From: PALSA-612 sp963791225
GTDB taxonomy: Bacteria; Actinomycetota; Thermoleophilia; Gaiellales; Gaiellaceae
NCBI GenBank assembly: GCA_963791225.1
Contig: CAWBRV010000003.1
Location: forward strand, 558,001-622,000
DNA length: 64,000 nt
Direction: 5' to 3'
Shown here: positions 40,395 through 49,296 of the stretch, piece by piece
Position numbering within the stretch: position 1 is the stretch's first letter
How the letters are laid out: every line of letters begins with the position of its first letter
Translations under genes and position numbers: made by a program
Notes under the pieces: model-generated
Database searches by the model: none
What the model was told of the DNA's origin: nothing
Seen by the model: only the letters and a program-made list of their open reading frames with translations

Positions 40395-42452
40395 TTGCAT
40401 AGCGCCGCGCTGCTTGGCTTCGCGCAAATCACTCCCAGCGATCTTCTCCTCTTCATCCTGCTCGGATTCGGCGCAGGAGCGCTGATCGCCGGCATCGCGC
40501 TAGGGATCGTTCTCAACTACCGCGGATCCGGCGTCATCAACATCGGCATGGGTGCCCTCGCCCTGCTGGGGGCGTACGTCTTCTACGGCTTGCGCACCGG
40601 CGGCTACCTCTTCCTCAGCCAGTTCGACTTGGGATCCCCATTCGGCACGGTTTCCGCCTTCCTGCTGACGATGGTCGTGATGGCCGGCGTGGGCATGGCA
40701 TTCGACTTCTTCGTGTTACGGAAGCTTCGCAATTCCGGCCCGCTTGCGAAGCTCGTCGCCTCGGTCGGGTTGTTGCTGACGATCCAGGCAGCGGTAGTGC
40801 TGCGGTTCGGGGGAAACGGTCAGGGGGCACCTGAGGTCCTCCCGAGCGGCAACTCGGTCGAGATCTTCGGCATCAGCATCCCCTGGGATCGCTTCGAGCT
40901 CACCGGGATCGTTCTCATCGTCGCCGCTGCACTCTCCGCGACTTACAGATGGACGAGGTTCGGACTTGCGACCCGTGCCGCGGCGGAAAACGAGTCGGCA
41001 GCCCTTCTCGCGGGTCTCTCGCCGAGTCGGATCTCGCTCGCCAATACGACTCTTGCCAGCATGCTCGCCGGCGCACTCGGGGTACTGGTCGCGCCGCTTT
41101 CCCAGCTCGACCCGGTGACTATCCCGACTGCAGTCGTGCCTGCGCTGGGAGCAGCATTACTCGCGCGCTTCACATCATTCGGAATCGCGGCCGTGGCGGG
41201 CGTCGCCATGGGCTCGATCGACTCACTGGTTCTCTACCTGCAGACGAGGACATGGTTTCCCACAGCCGGAGGCGTGACGCTTCCCGGAGTTACGCAGCTC
41301 ACCTACTTCCTGATCATCGTCATCGTGATGGTCTGGCTCGGGGGGCGGATCCCGGAACGGGGCACGCTGTTTGCACGTGGTCTGCCAGCCGCACCGGCCG
41401 CGCGCAGGCGGGCACTGCCCTCTCTGGCTGGGCTCGTAATCGGAGTCACGGCCTTCATGACCTTCCCGTATGACTTTCGACAAGCGCTGATCAACAGCCT
41501 GATCGGCGCACTCGTCTGCCTGTCGCTCGTCGTCATCACAGGCTTTGTTGGACAGATCTCACTCGTCCAACTCGCACTCGCTGGAGTGGGCGGTTACGCC
41601 GTTTCCAAACTCGCCGCCGATGCCGGGATTGCTTTCCCGATCGGGCCGATCATCGGCGCATGCGTCGCGACCCTGTTCGGGTTGGTGGCCGCCACCTCGG
41701 CACTGCGGGTACGAGGCGTGAACCTCGCGATCGTCACCCTCGCCGCTGCTGTCGCACTCGAAAACTTCGTCTTCAACAACACATCGTGGGGCGGAGGGGT
41801 CAATGGCTCTCCGACGAAATCGCCGTCGCTTTTCGGTCTTCATCTCGGGCCCGACGCTCTTTACACGTGGACGGACGAAAAGCTGCCAAGCCCGATCTTC
41901 GGTTTTCTCTGCCTCGGTGTCGTGATCGTGCTCGGACTGTTCGTGGCCAGCCTTCGAACGAGCCGACTCGGCCAGCAAATGCTCGCCGTGCGCTCGAACG
42001 AGCGCGCCGCCGCCTCCTCCGGAATCAGCGTCCGCAACGTGAAGCTGGCCGCATTCGGGATCTCGTCGTTCATTGCCGGTCTCGCCGGCGCGATGTACGC
42101 CTACGACTTCGGTTCGGTCTCAGCCCCCCAGTACGGAATCATCAGCGCACTCGGCTTTGTCGCGTTCGCCTATCTGGGCGGGATCACGACGGTCACAGGC
42201 GCGCTGTTCGGCGGCCTCATCGTCACCGATGGCCTCGGCATCCACGCAATCGAGTCGTGGACCGGCCTTCCCTCCGATTGGGAGCTCCTCTTCGGCGGCA
42301 TCGCCCTTCTCGTCACGGTCGTTGTTAGTCCCGACGGGATCGCCGGTGCCACCCGGCGAGACCTTCCCCGCCTGTTTAACGCGCTTCGAGACCTGTTCCT
42401 GCCGCGCTCCTCCAGCGAGGGGCAAGCTGAGGAGGTCGCGAGGACACCATGA
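40395..42452 (+). CDS. Fused LivH-LivM branched-chain-type ABC permease (685 aa)
   Basis: Both permease subunits in one chain. Residues about 10-310 are LivH-like (YRGSGVINIGMGALALLGAY, VRKLRN-type loop); about 340-660 are LivM-like (SLIGALVCLSLVVITGFVGQISLVQLALAGVGGYAV, SNERAAASSGISVRNVKLAAFGISSFIAGLAGAMYAYDFG with the EAA-like loop). Usually these are separate genes of about 300 aa each. The start is a TTG at 40395 behind GAGGAG. The stop overlaps the LivG-like start by 4 bp. Confidence 0.92.
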   Translation: MHSAALLGFAQITPSDLLLFILLGFGAGALIAGIALGIVLNYRGSGVINIGMGALALLGAYVFYGLRTGGYLFLSQFDLGSPFGTVSAFLLTMVVMAGVGMAFDFFVLRKLRNSGPLAKLVASVGLLLTIQAAVVLRFGGNGQGAPEVLPSGNSVEIFGISIPWDRFELTGIVLIVAAALSATYRWTRFGLATRAAAENESAALLAGLSPSRISLANTTLASMLAGALGVLVAPLSQLDPVTIPTAVVPALGAALLARFTSFGIAAVAGVAMGSIDSLVLYLQTRTWFPTAGGVTLPGVTQLTYFLIIVIVMVWLGGRIPERGTLFARGLPAAPAARRRALPSLAGLVIGVTAFMTFPYDFRQALINSLIGALVCLSLVVITGFVGQISLVQLALAGVGGYAVSKLAADAGIAFPIGPIIGACVATLFGLVAATSALRVRGVNLAIVTLAAAVALENFVFNNTSWGGGVNGSPTKSPSLFGLHLGPDALYTWTDEKLPSPIFGFLCLGVVIVLGLFVASLRTSRLGQQMLAVRSNERAAASSGISVRNVKLAAFGISSFIAGLAGAMYAYDFGSVSAPQYGIISALGFVAFAYLGGITTVTGALFGGLIVTDGLGIHAIESWTGLPSDWELLFGGIALLVTVVVSPDGIAGATRRDLPRLFNALRDLFLPRSSSEGQAEEVARTP

Positions 42453-43243
42453 CCAGCGTCCTGCGCGCCGAGGGACTCTCCGTCGATTACGGCGGCGTTC
42501 ATGCCTTGATCGACGTCTCTCTGGAAGTCGGCGAGGGCCAGCTCGTGGGCCTGATCGGCCCCAACGGTGCAGGCAAGACGACCTTAATCGACGCGATCAC
42601 GGGCTTCACGGCCGCCAGAGGGGACGTCGAGCTCGACGGGCGCAATATCACGCGACTCTCCCCGGACAAACGGGCGCGCGCAGGGCTTGGCCGGACCTGG
42701 CAGTCCACCGACCTGTTCGACGACCTGACTGTGCGCGAGAATCTCGCGGTCACGTGCGGAAGGCCGCCGCTCGGCAAACTCGCACGTGAAATCGTCCGCG
42801 GTCGGCCGGAACCTGACCCTGGCGTGAATGCGGCCCTGCGCCTGCTCGACCTCGAGCAGTACGGCGACCTGATGCCGGACAAGCTCTCACAGGGGCAGCG
42901 AAAACTCGTCGGCGTCGCACGCGCCCTCGCGGCACGGCCACGCGTTGTCTGTCTGGACGAGCCGGCCGCCGGCCTCGACACCTCAGAAAGCGAGCAGCTT
43001 GGCCGCCGCCTGCGCGAGATCGTTGAGCAAGGCACGGCGCTGCTACTCGTTGACCATGACATGGGTCTCGTGCTCAGCGTCTGTGACTGCGTGTTCGTCC
43101 TCGACTTCGGCAGGGAAATCGCCCGAGGAACCACGGCCGAAGTGCGCTCGAATCCCAAGGTCGTCGAGGCCTATCTGGGCAGCGCCGCGACCGAGGTAAT
43201 GGGCAATGACGCTCCCGTCACTCCAACCTCGGCGACGTCATGA
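42449..43243 (+). CDS. LivG-like ABC ATPase (264 aa)
   Basis: Walker A LIGPNGAGKTTLIDAITG at about residues 35-52, signature LSQGQRKLVGVARALA at about 146-161, Walker B VVCLDEPAAGLDTSE, and H-loop LLVDHDMGLVL. The C-terminal helix (NPKVVEAYLG) is typical of LivG. Energises the fused permease together with the LivF-like ATPase downstream, with which it overlaps by 4 bp. Confidence 0.93.
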   Translation: MTSVLRAEGLSVDYGGVHALIDVSLEVGEGQLVGLIGPNGAGKTTLIDAITGFTAARGDVELDGRNITRLSPDKRARAGLGRTWQSTDLFDDLTVRENLAVTCGRPPLGKLAREIVRGRPEPDPGVNAALRLLDLEQYGDLMPDKLSQGQRKLVGVARALAARPRVVCLDEPAAGLDTSESEQLGRRLREIVEQGTALLLVDHDMGLVLSVCDCVFVLDFGREIARGTTAEVRSNPKVVEAYLGSAATEVMGNDAPVTPTSATS

Positions 43244-43953
43244 GCGAGCCATTGTTGAATGTCGATTGCGTGACCGCCGGCTACGCGGGCGCTCCGGCCA
43301 TCCGAGAGGTGACGCTATGCGTCTCACCGGGCGAGATCGTTGCGCTCCTCGGAGCCAACGGCGCTGGCAAGACGACCACGCTGCGCGTTATCTCCGGCAT
43401 GGTACGTCCGATCAGCGGTTCCGTTCGCTTTGGCGACATCGACGTCGCTCGGACGGCACCGCAGACAATCGCCCGCCGGGGCATGGCGCATGTCCCGGAG
43501 GATCGAGGCATCTTCTTCGGGCTGACCGTCGAAGAGCACTTTCGTTTTGGGTATCGCGGAGAACGGCTCGACAGCGACGCCGCCTATGAATATTTCCCGC
43601 AGCTGCGGGAGTTGCGAAACCGCAAGGTCGCACTTCTCTCCGGCGGTGAGCAGCAGATGCTCGCCATGGCACGCGCCCTCGCCCGTCGCCCCAAGCTTCT
43701 CCTCCTCGACGAGCTCTCGCTCGGGCTCGCGCCGGTGATCGTCGCGCGTCTCCTGCCTGTGATTCGCCGATTCGTGGACGACAGCGGCGCAGGAGTGCTG
43801 CTGGTCGAACAGCACGTCCAGCTTGCACTCGACATCGCTGACCGAGGATGCGTTCTCTCGCACGGGCGCGTCGTGCTGCAGCGCCCGGCAGAAGCGCTCC
43901 GCCACGACCGGCACATCCTCGTTGCCAGCTACCTCGGAGAGTCCGCGGCATGA
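43240..43953 (+). CDS. LivF-like ABC ATPase (237 aa)
   Basis: Walker A LLGANGAGKTTTLRVISG at about residues 35-52, the LivF-type phrase MAHVPEDRGIFFGLTVEEH, signature LLSGGEQQMLAMARALA, Walker B LLLLDELSLGLAPVI and H-loop VLLVEQHVQLAL. Length is standard. Overlaps both neighbours by 4 bp, so it is translationally coupled within the operon. Confidence 0.93.
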   Translation: MSEPLLNVDCVTAGYAGAPAIREVTLCVSPGEIVALLGANGAGKTTTLRVISGMVRPISGSVRFGDIDVARTAPQTIARRGMAHVPEDRGIFFGLTVEEHFRFGYRGERLDSDAAYEYFPQLRELRNRKVALLSGGEQQMLAMARALARRPKLLLLDELSLGLAPVIVARLLPVIRRFVDDSGAGVLLVEQHVQLALDIADRGCVLSHGRVVLQRPAEALRHDRHILVASYLGESAA

Positions 43954-45080
43954 GCCGGTCCGTGCGGAGAGCGCTGGTGTCCGGCGGCGGCCCAGCCGGC
44001 ATGGCCGCCGCGATCGGCTTCGCGCGCCGAGGGATCGACGTGACTCTCACCGAGCTCGACTCTGAATGGAAGGCCGCTGGCATGGGCCTGACGCTGCTCG
44101 GCCCGACCCTTCGCGCGCTCGACGCGATCGGCGCCGCGGACGCCTGCGCCGCGGTCGGGTTCGCCCAGGACCACGCCGACTTCCGCAACGCGCAGGGAGA
44201 GCTGATGACCGTCGTGCCGTTCCCGCGCATCGCCGACGAGCGACTGCCGGCAGCGGTCTGCATCACCCGGCCGGCATTCCATCGGGCTCTGTCGATGATC
44301 ACGATCGACGTAGGCGTCGATGTGAAGCTCGGGGTTGGCATCGCCTCGCTGGTTCAGGAGAAAGGCACCGTCGACGTAGCCCTGACCGACGGAGGGACCG
44401 GTCGCTACGACCTCGTCGTCGCAGCGGAGGGCCTCCACTCGCGAACTCGCGCGTCGGCGTTCGAAGGGACGCCTACACCGCAGTTCACCGGGCAAGCAGT
44501 CTGGCGAACACTCATTCCTCGACCGCCCGAACTCGACGTTTACCAGATGTTCTACGGACGCAAGGCGAAGGTCGGGCTCTTGCCTGTATCCATGGAGGAC
44601 ATGTACGTGTTCGCGGTCGAGAACGTCCCCGACGACTCGAGGCCCGAGAGAGCCGACCGGCCGCGGTTGATGCAGGAACAATTGGATGCCGACAGCGACC
44701 TGATCGCCTATACCCGCGACTGTATCCCCGAGGCGCGTGAGGTCACCTACAACCCGACAGAGGCGCTGCTGGTGCCGTCACCCTGGAATCGAGGCCGGGT
44801 TGTCCTCGTCGGTGATGCGGCGCACACGACGACGCCTCACCTTGCCTTCGGCGCCGGCATCGCCATCGAGGACGCCATCGTGCTGTGCGAGCTCGTCGAT
44901 TCCGACCTTCCCGCGGAGGAGGCGCTGGGCCAGTACACAGAGCGCCGCTATGAACGCTGCCGCCTTGTTGTGGAGAACTCGGTCCAGCTCGGTGCGTGGG
45001 AACAGAAGCCCGGCGACCCCGACGCAGACCCGGTTCGCCTCACGCGCGAGAGCTGGGAAGTCTTGAGGCAGCCGCTGTGA
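43950..45080 (+). CDS. FAD-dependent aromatic hydroxylase, paralogue 3 (376 aa)
   Basis: Third PHBH-like monooxygenase: FAD Rossmann ALVSGGGPAGMAAAIGFARRG, DG motif DLVVAAEGLHSRTRASAF (Ala-Glu-Gly in place of the usual Ala-Asp-Gly), GD motif GDAAHTTTPHLAFGAGIAIEDA. Its C-terminus (ENSVQLGAWEQKPGDPDADP) ties it to the two leftward paralogues. The ATG at 43950 overlaps the LivF stop (ATGA). Presumably hydroxylates the imported substrate or a later intermediate. Confidence 0.92.
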   Translation: MSRSVRRALVSGGGPAGMAAAIGFARRGIDVTLTELDSEWKAAGMGLTLLGPTLRALDAIGAADACAAVGFAQDHADFRNAQGELMTVVPFPRIADERLPAAVCITRPAFHRALSMITIDVGVDVKLGVGIASLVQEKGTVDVALTDGGTGRYDLVVAAEGLHSRTRASAFEGTPTPQFTGQAVWRTLIPRPPELDVYQMFYGRKAKVGLLPVSMEDMYVFAVENVPDDSRPERADRPRLMQEQLDADSDLIAYTRDCIPEAREVTYNPTEALLVPSPWNRGRVVLVGDAAHTTTPHLAFGAGIAIEDAIVLCELVDSDLPAEEALGQYTERRYERCRLVVENSVQLGAWEQKPGDPDADPVRLTRESWEVLRQPL

Positions 45081-45108
45081 AGCCACAAAGTCAGAACAGG
45101 AGGAGGAC

Positions 45109-45924
45109 GTGACCGAGATCCAGGAGCACGCGTCGGCCGCGAACACGAGGTTCGAGGAGGCCCAACTCGAGGCGGGCGGTTTCCAGATTCGCTATCTCAC
45201 CGCCGGGACGGGCGCACCGGTCGTTTACTTTCACGGCGGCGGCGGCCTGCACATCTCGCCGGCGCTCGAACTCCTCGCCGGTCGCTTCTCCGTAACCGCT
45301 TTCGAGTTCCCCGGCTTCGGCCACTCGGCTGAGAACACGCGGACGCAGTCGCTCGACGAGCTCGCTCAGACGATGTTCGAAGCACTCGGGGCACTCGACC
45401 TCGAGAAGCCAACACTTCTTGGGACGTCGCTCGGCGCAGCAACTGCACTGCGGCTGGCACTCTCACACCCCGACGATTTCGCAGCGTTGATCCTCGAGTC
45501 ACCGAGCGCCTTCCGACCCGCCGACTGGCACCCGCAGAACTTCACGCCCGAACAGCTTCGGGCCGCGTTGTTCGCCCACCCGGAGACGGCGCCCGCGCCG
45601 GCCTCACCCGAAATCATCCAGAAGCAAGTCGGTCTCCTGCAGCGCCTGCTCGGCCCGAACCACGACCCTGACCTCGAGAAACGACTTCGCGGCTTTCCGA
45701 TGTCGACGCTCGTTCTCTTCGGAAGGAAAGACGGACTTGTCCCTCCCGAGATGGGGCGGATCTACAAAGACCTGATGCCGAACTGCAGCCTCGTATTCGT
45801 CTACGACGCAGCCCACGAGATCCAGTTCGATCGGCCCGAAGCCTATGCCGGCGTGGTCGGCGACTTCATCGAGCGTCAAGAGGCTTTCGTCGTCACCAGC
45901 GAGAGCGGACTGCTCGTCCCCTAA
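45109..45924 (+). CDS. Alpha/beta hydrolase, meta-cleavage-product-hydrolase-like (271 aa)
   Basis: Serine hydrolase fold. HGGGG oxyanion motif at about residues 43-47 (VVYFHGGGGLH), nucleophile elbow LLGTSLGAATAL at about 103-114 (GxSxG), acid Asp in LFGRKDGLVPP at about 205, catalytic His in YDAAHEIQFDRP. The complete triad supports hydrolysis of a C-C or ester bond; with an extradiol dioxygenase in the cluster, a meta-cleavage-product hydrolase role is attractive. The GTG at 45109 follows AGGAGGAGG. Confidence 0.88.
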   Translation: MTEIQEHASAANTRFEEAQLEAGGFQIRYLTAGTGAPVVYFHGGGGLHISPALELLAGRFSVTAFEFPGFGHSAENTRTQSLDELAQTMFEALGALDLEKPTLLGTSLGAATALRLALSHPDDFAALILESPSAFRPADWHPQNFTPEQLRAALFAHPETAPAPASPEIIQKQVGLLQRLLGPNHDPDLEKRLRGFPMSTLVLFGRKDGLVPPEMGRIYKDLMPNCSLVFVYDAAHEIQFDRPEAYAGVVGDFIERQEAFVVTSESGLLVP

Positions 45925-45943
45925 GCCACGGGAGGAACTTCAC

Positions 45944-47030
45944 GTGAAAGCGTCAATCTTCAATCCGCTCAAGTACCAGGGTAAGGACGTCCCCTACGGG
46001 TGGCCATCTCCCCCCGGCTCCTGGAGTCCCGAGGCGGGCCGGGAATCGATGCAGCGGGCGTTCGAGCTCTTCGACGTCGCCGTCGAGCACGGCTTCGACT
46101 GGCTGACGGTCGCAGAGCACCACTACTCACAGGCGCAGCTTGCTCCCAGCCCAGTCGTGGCCGGCGCAGCGATCAGTCAGCGCTACCCCGACGTCAAGAT
46201 CGCCATCCTCGGCGTCGTCCTCCCGCTCGTCAACCCCGTGCGAACCGCTGAGGAAATCGGCATGCTCGACGCGCTCTCGGACGGCCGCTCCGTGGTCGGC
46301 TTCTTCCGCGGCATCCCCAACGAGTTCCTCACCTACGGCACCAACCCGAGCGAAAGCCGGGCGATGTACGAGGAAGCCCTCGACCTTCTGTTCACCATCT
46401 GGGCAGAGCCGCAACCCTTCGGCTGGGAGGGCCGCTTCTACCGCTACCGCACCGTCGCCGTCTGGCCGCGACCGATCCAACAACCAAGACCGCCGGTCCT
46501 GCTCGCCGGAACCAGCCCCGAGTCGGCCAAGTTTGCCGCCCACAAGCACGCCATGCTCGGACTCTCCTTTCTCAACTCGCACGAAGAAGCAGCCCAGCTC
46601 GCCGAGACGTACCGGACGGAAGCCGCAACCGCCGGCTGGGAGCCGACTGCCGACGACATCCTCTACCGCTGCGCGCATCTACGTGGCCGAAACGGACGAA
46701 CAAGCCGAAGCCGACGCCCGCGAATACGACCTCGGCAACGTCCTCGGCCCACTCGTCCCACCGCCGGAGAAGCAGGCTGCCAACCAGAAGATCCTCACGG
46801 CCGTCTTCGGGCCGTCCGGCTTTCGCCACCATCCGCCCGGGCCTGGCGCCATGCCCGAGTACTACGGGAGCCCGGACACCGTCGCCCGCCAGCTGCTCGA
46901 GGCTGGTGCGCAGGTCGGCTACGGAGTGGCAGACCTGATCTTCACCGGCGACAAGCTGCCACACGAAAAGGCGGTCAAGTCACTCGATCTCTTCGGGCGG
47001 GAGGTGCTTCCCCAACTCCATGCCGCCTGA
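45944..47030 (+). CDS. LLM-class flavin-dependent monooxygenase, frameshifted
   Basis: Luciferase-like TIM-barrel enzyme using reduced flavin. The start is a GTG at 45944 after GGGAGGAA. The frame encodes VEHGFDWLTVAEHHYSQAQL, DGRSVVGFFRGIPNEFLTYG and PRPPVLLAGTSPESAKFAA, up to about 46672. The family C-terminus (IYVAETDEQAEADAREYDLG to KSLDLFGREVLPQLHAA) continues in another frame and ends at TGA 47030. Loss of one GC dinucleotide in the run at 46670-46676 explains it. Without repair the first frame ends with nonsense at 47140. It overlaps the flavin reductase start, its likely partner. Confidence 0.85.
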
Positions 47031-47571
47031 AGCCATCAGCTCCCGCTCCTCCGCAAGGGTCGCTCGAGCCGGACAGCAGCCGGTCGATGAGGCCGTCTTC
47101 CGCGACGCCATGCGTTTCGTCCCCATGCCGGTCGCCGTGATCACGACGACGCACGGAGGCATTCCTCACGGCACGACCGTGAGCGCCTTCGGCTCGCTGT
47201 CCTTGCAGCCGCCGATGATCTACGCCGCGCTCGACATCCGCTCCGACCTCCTCAAGTTGCTGCGCAGAACACGGCGGTTCGGCGTCAACGTGCTGAACGC
47301 GACACAGGGTGAGCTCGCCCTCGCCTTCGCCAGGAAAGGCGTCGACAAGTTCGAGTTCGTCGAGTGGTATCTGTCCGACGGCCTTCCACGGCTGTACTCG
47401 GCTGCAACCTGGATCGCCTGCGAGGTCGATCGCCTGCTCGGAAGTGGCGACCACGTCGTCGCTCTCGGGACGGTCGTCGGCGTTGAACCGTCGAATGCGT
47501 CGCCACTCGTCTACTACGACAGAGCCTTCGGAACGTACGCGGACGGCTCCTTGGCTGCTAGGTCTTCATGA
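47020..47571 (+). CDS. Flavin reductase (FMN-binding split barrel, 183 aa)
   Basis: NAD(P)H:flavin oxidoreductase supplying reduced flavin to a two-component monooxygenase. The core is at about residues 24-170: FRDAMRFVPMPVAVITTTHG, THGGIPHGTTVSAFGSLSLQ, PPMIYAALDIRSDLLKLLRR, FGVNVLN and DHVVALGTVVGVE. All family landmarks are present. Immediately downstream of, and overlapping, the LLM monooxygenase, which makes the pairing natural. Confidence 0.9.
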   Translation: MPPEAISSRSSARVARAGQQPVDEAVFRDAMRFVPMPVAVITTTHGGIPHGTTVSAFGSLSLQPPMIYAALDIRSDLLKLLRRTRRFGVNVLNATQGELALAFARKGVDKFEFVEWYLSDGLPRLYSAATWIACEVDRLLGSGDHVVALGTVVGVEPSNASPLVYYDRAFGTYADGSLAARSS

Positions 47572-48443
47572 TCTTTCTTACCGGCGCGACGGGACACGTT
47601 GGTCTCCACGTCGCGCATGCGTTCGAAGGACGACGCGACGTGCGTGCGCTTGCGCACTCCGACAGGTCAGCGGCCATCCTCGCTGGCCTGGGAATCGACG
47701 TAGTCCGAGGCGACCTTCGCGACCCTGAGCCGCTGGCCGACGCGTTCGCCGGCGTCGAACGGCTGCTCCTGATCAGCCCGCCGGCTCCGGGACACGGGGA
47801 GATGGAGCTTGCCGCGCTCGAACTGGCCGAACGCGCGGGCGTCCTCGGGCACGTCGTGAAGCTCTCGTCGATCGGCGTCCAGGGCAACGAGCCTGCGTTG
47901 CTCTCACAACCGCACGTGATGGTCGAGCAGCGGCTCAGCCGCGGCAACTACACCTCGACCTTCCTTCGTCCTGCGAGTTTCATGACGAACGTGATGAACA
48001 ACGTGACCGAGATTCGCGACGGCAAGCTGCTCATGCCGGCGGGTGACGCGCGCATCCCGTTCATCGACCCGCGCGACGTCGCCGACGTCGCCGTCCTGGC
48101 TCTCACCGCACCCGAGAAGGCCGAAGGACCCCTGGTCATGACAGGACCTGAAGCACTGAGCTTCGCCGACCTGGCCGCGAAACTCAGCACCGCCCTGGGA
48201 CGCGAGATCGCCTACCTCGACGTCGAGGAAGAAGCATGGAAGGCTTACCGGGTCGAGGCAGGTGTGCCGCCACCGCTCGTCGAGGCGATCGCCTCCCTGT
48301 ACCAAAGTCTCCAGCAGGATCGTGAGTGGCCGATCGCGGACACGCAGCAGCGGCTCCTCAGCCGTGCTCCGTACACCTTCGACCAGTGGCTGGTCGCCGA
48401 AGGCCGACTGATGCTCGAGACGGCCTGGAATAACTCGGCATGA
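47568..48443 (+). CDS. NmrA-like NAD(P)-binding oxidoreductase (291 aa)
   Basis: Atypical SDR/NmrA family. The Rossmann motif IFLTGATGHVGLHVAHAFEG at residues 2-21 is followed by VRGDLRDPEPLADAFAGVERLLLIS. The C-terminal substrate domain has TFLRPASFMTNVM and IPFIDPRDVADVAVLALTAPEKAEG. It could be a quinone/NADPH oxidoreductase or a ketone reductase acting on a pathway product. Coupled to the flavin reductase and the BKACE gene by 4-bp overlaps. Confidence 0.88.
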   Translation: MIFLTGATGHVGLHVAHAFEGRRDVRALAHSDRSAAILAGLGIDVVRGDLRDPEPLADAFAGVERLLLISPPAPGHGEMELAALELAERAGVLGHVVKLSSIGVQGNEPALLSQPHVMVEQRLSRGNYTSTFLRPASFMTNVMNNVTEIRDGKLLMPAGDARIPFIDPRDVADVAVLALTAPEKAEGPLVMTGPEALSFADLAAKLSTALGREIAYLDVEEEAWKAYRVEAGVPPPLVEAIASLYQSLQQDREWPIADTQQRLLSRAPYTFDQWLVAEGRLMLETAWNNSA

Positions 48444-49261
48444 GCGCCGCCGTCCTTACCTGCGCCCTGACGGGACCAATCGCGACGAAGGCGGACAATC
48501 CGAATCTGCCCGTGACGCCCGAGGAAATCGCTGATGCGGCACGCGGCGCATACGAGGCCGGTGCGGCTGTGGTGCACGTCCACGTTCGCGACCAGCACGG
48601 GCGCCCGACCGCGGATCTCGAGATCGCGCGCAGGACAGTCGGGTTGATCGAGGATGCCTGCCCGGCTCTCGTCCAGCTGTCGACCGGCGTTGGCCTGGAC
48701 GTACCGTTCGAGGAACGCGAACAGCTCGTCGAAGCACGCCCACGGATGGCATCGCTCAATCCATGCTCGATGAGTTTCGGCAGCGGCGAGTTCCGCAATC
48801 CACCCGAAGGCGTGCGCCGACTCGCCGCCCGCATGCAGGAGCTGGGCGTGAAGCCAGAGCTCGAGATCTATGACACCGGGCACCTCGAGATGGCTCTCGT
48901 CCTGTACGAGGAGGGGTTGATCCCGGAGCCCCTGCAGTTCTCGATCGTCATGGGTATCCGCGGAGGCATGCCTGCGACGCCGGCGGCGCTCGTCCAGCTG
49001 GTGGAACGCCTACCGGCGGGCGCCGTCTGGCAGGCGATCGCGATCGGCCGCTGGAACCTGCCGATGACGGCGATCGGACTCGCCATGGGCGGCAACGCCC
49101 GGACAGGCATGGAAGACACGCTCATGCTCCGCCGCGGGGTCCCTGCTGACTCAAACGCTCAGCTCGTCGAGCGTCTCGCTGGGGTCGCCCACTCACTCGA
49201 GCGCGACATCGCCTCAGTCGCCGAGGTCGAGGGCCAGCTCACTCTTCGGCAAGCAAAGTAG
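48440..49261 (+). CDS. Beta-keto acid cleavage enzyme, BKACE (DUF849) family (273 aa)
   Basis: Zn-dependent TIM-barrel Claisen-type enzyme that cleaves a beta-keto acid with acetyl-CoA, giving acetoacetate and a new acyl-CoA. The metal motif AAVVHVHVRDQHGRP is at about residues 40-54; YDTGHLEMALVLYEEGLI lies at about 148 and the C-terminal GGNARTGMEDTLML at about 212 carries the conserved Glu-Asp. Length is standard. Last gene of the operon, so it may process the final aliphatic fragment. Confidence 0.92.
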   Translation: MSAAVLTCALTGPIATKADNPNLPVTPEEIADAARGAYEAGAAVVHVHVRDQHGRPTADLEIARRTVGLIEDACPALVQLSTGVGLDVPFEEREQLVEARPRMASLNPCSMSFGSGEFRNPPEGVRRLAARMQELGVKPELEIYDTGHLEMALVLYEEGLIPEPLQFSIVMGIRGGMPATPAALVQLVERLPAGAVWQAIAIGRWNLPMTAIGLAMGGNARTGMEDTLMLRRGVPADSNAQLVERLAGVAHSLERDIASVAEVEGQLTLRQAK

Positions 49262-49296
49262 GAACATCTCTTGTCACCGCGTGAGGCTGCTGGCTC

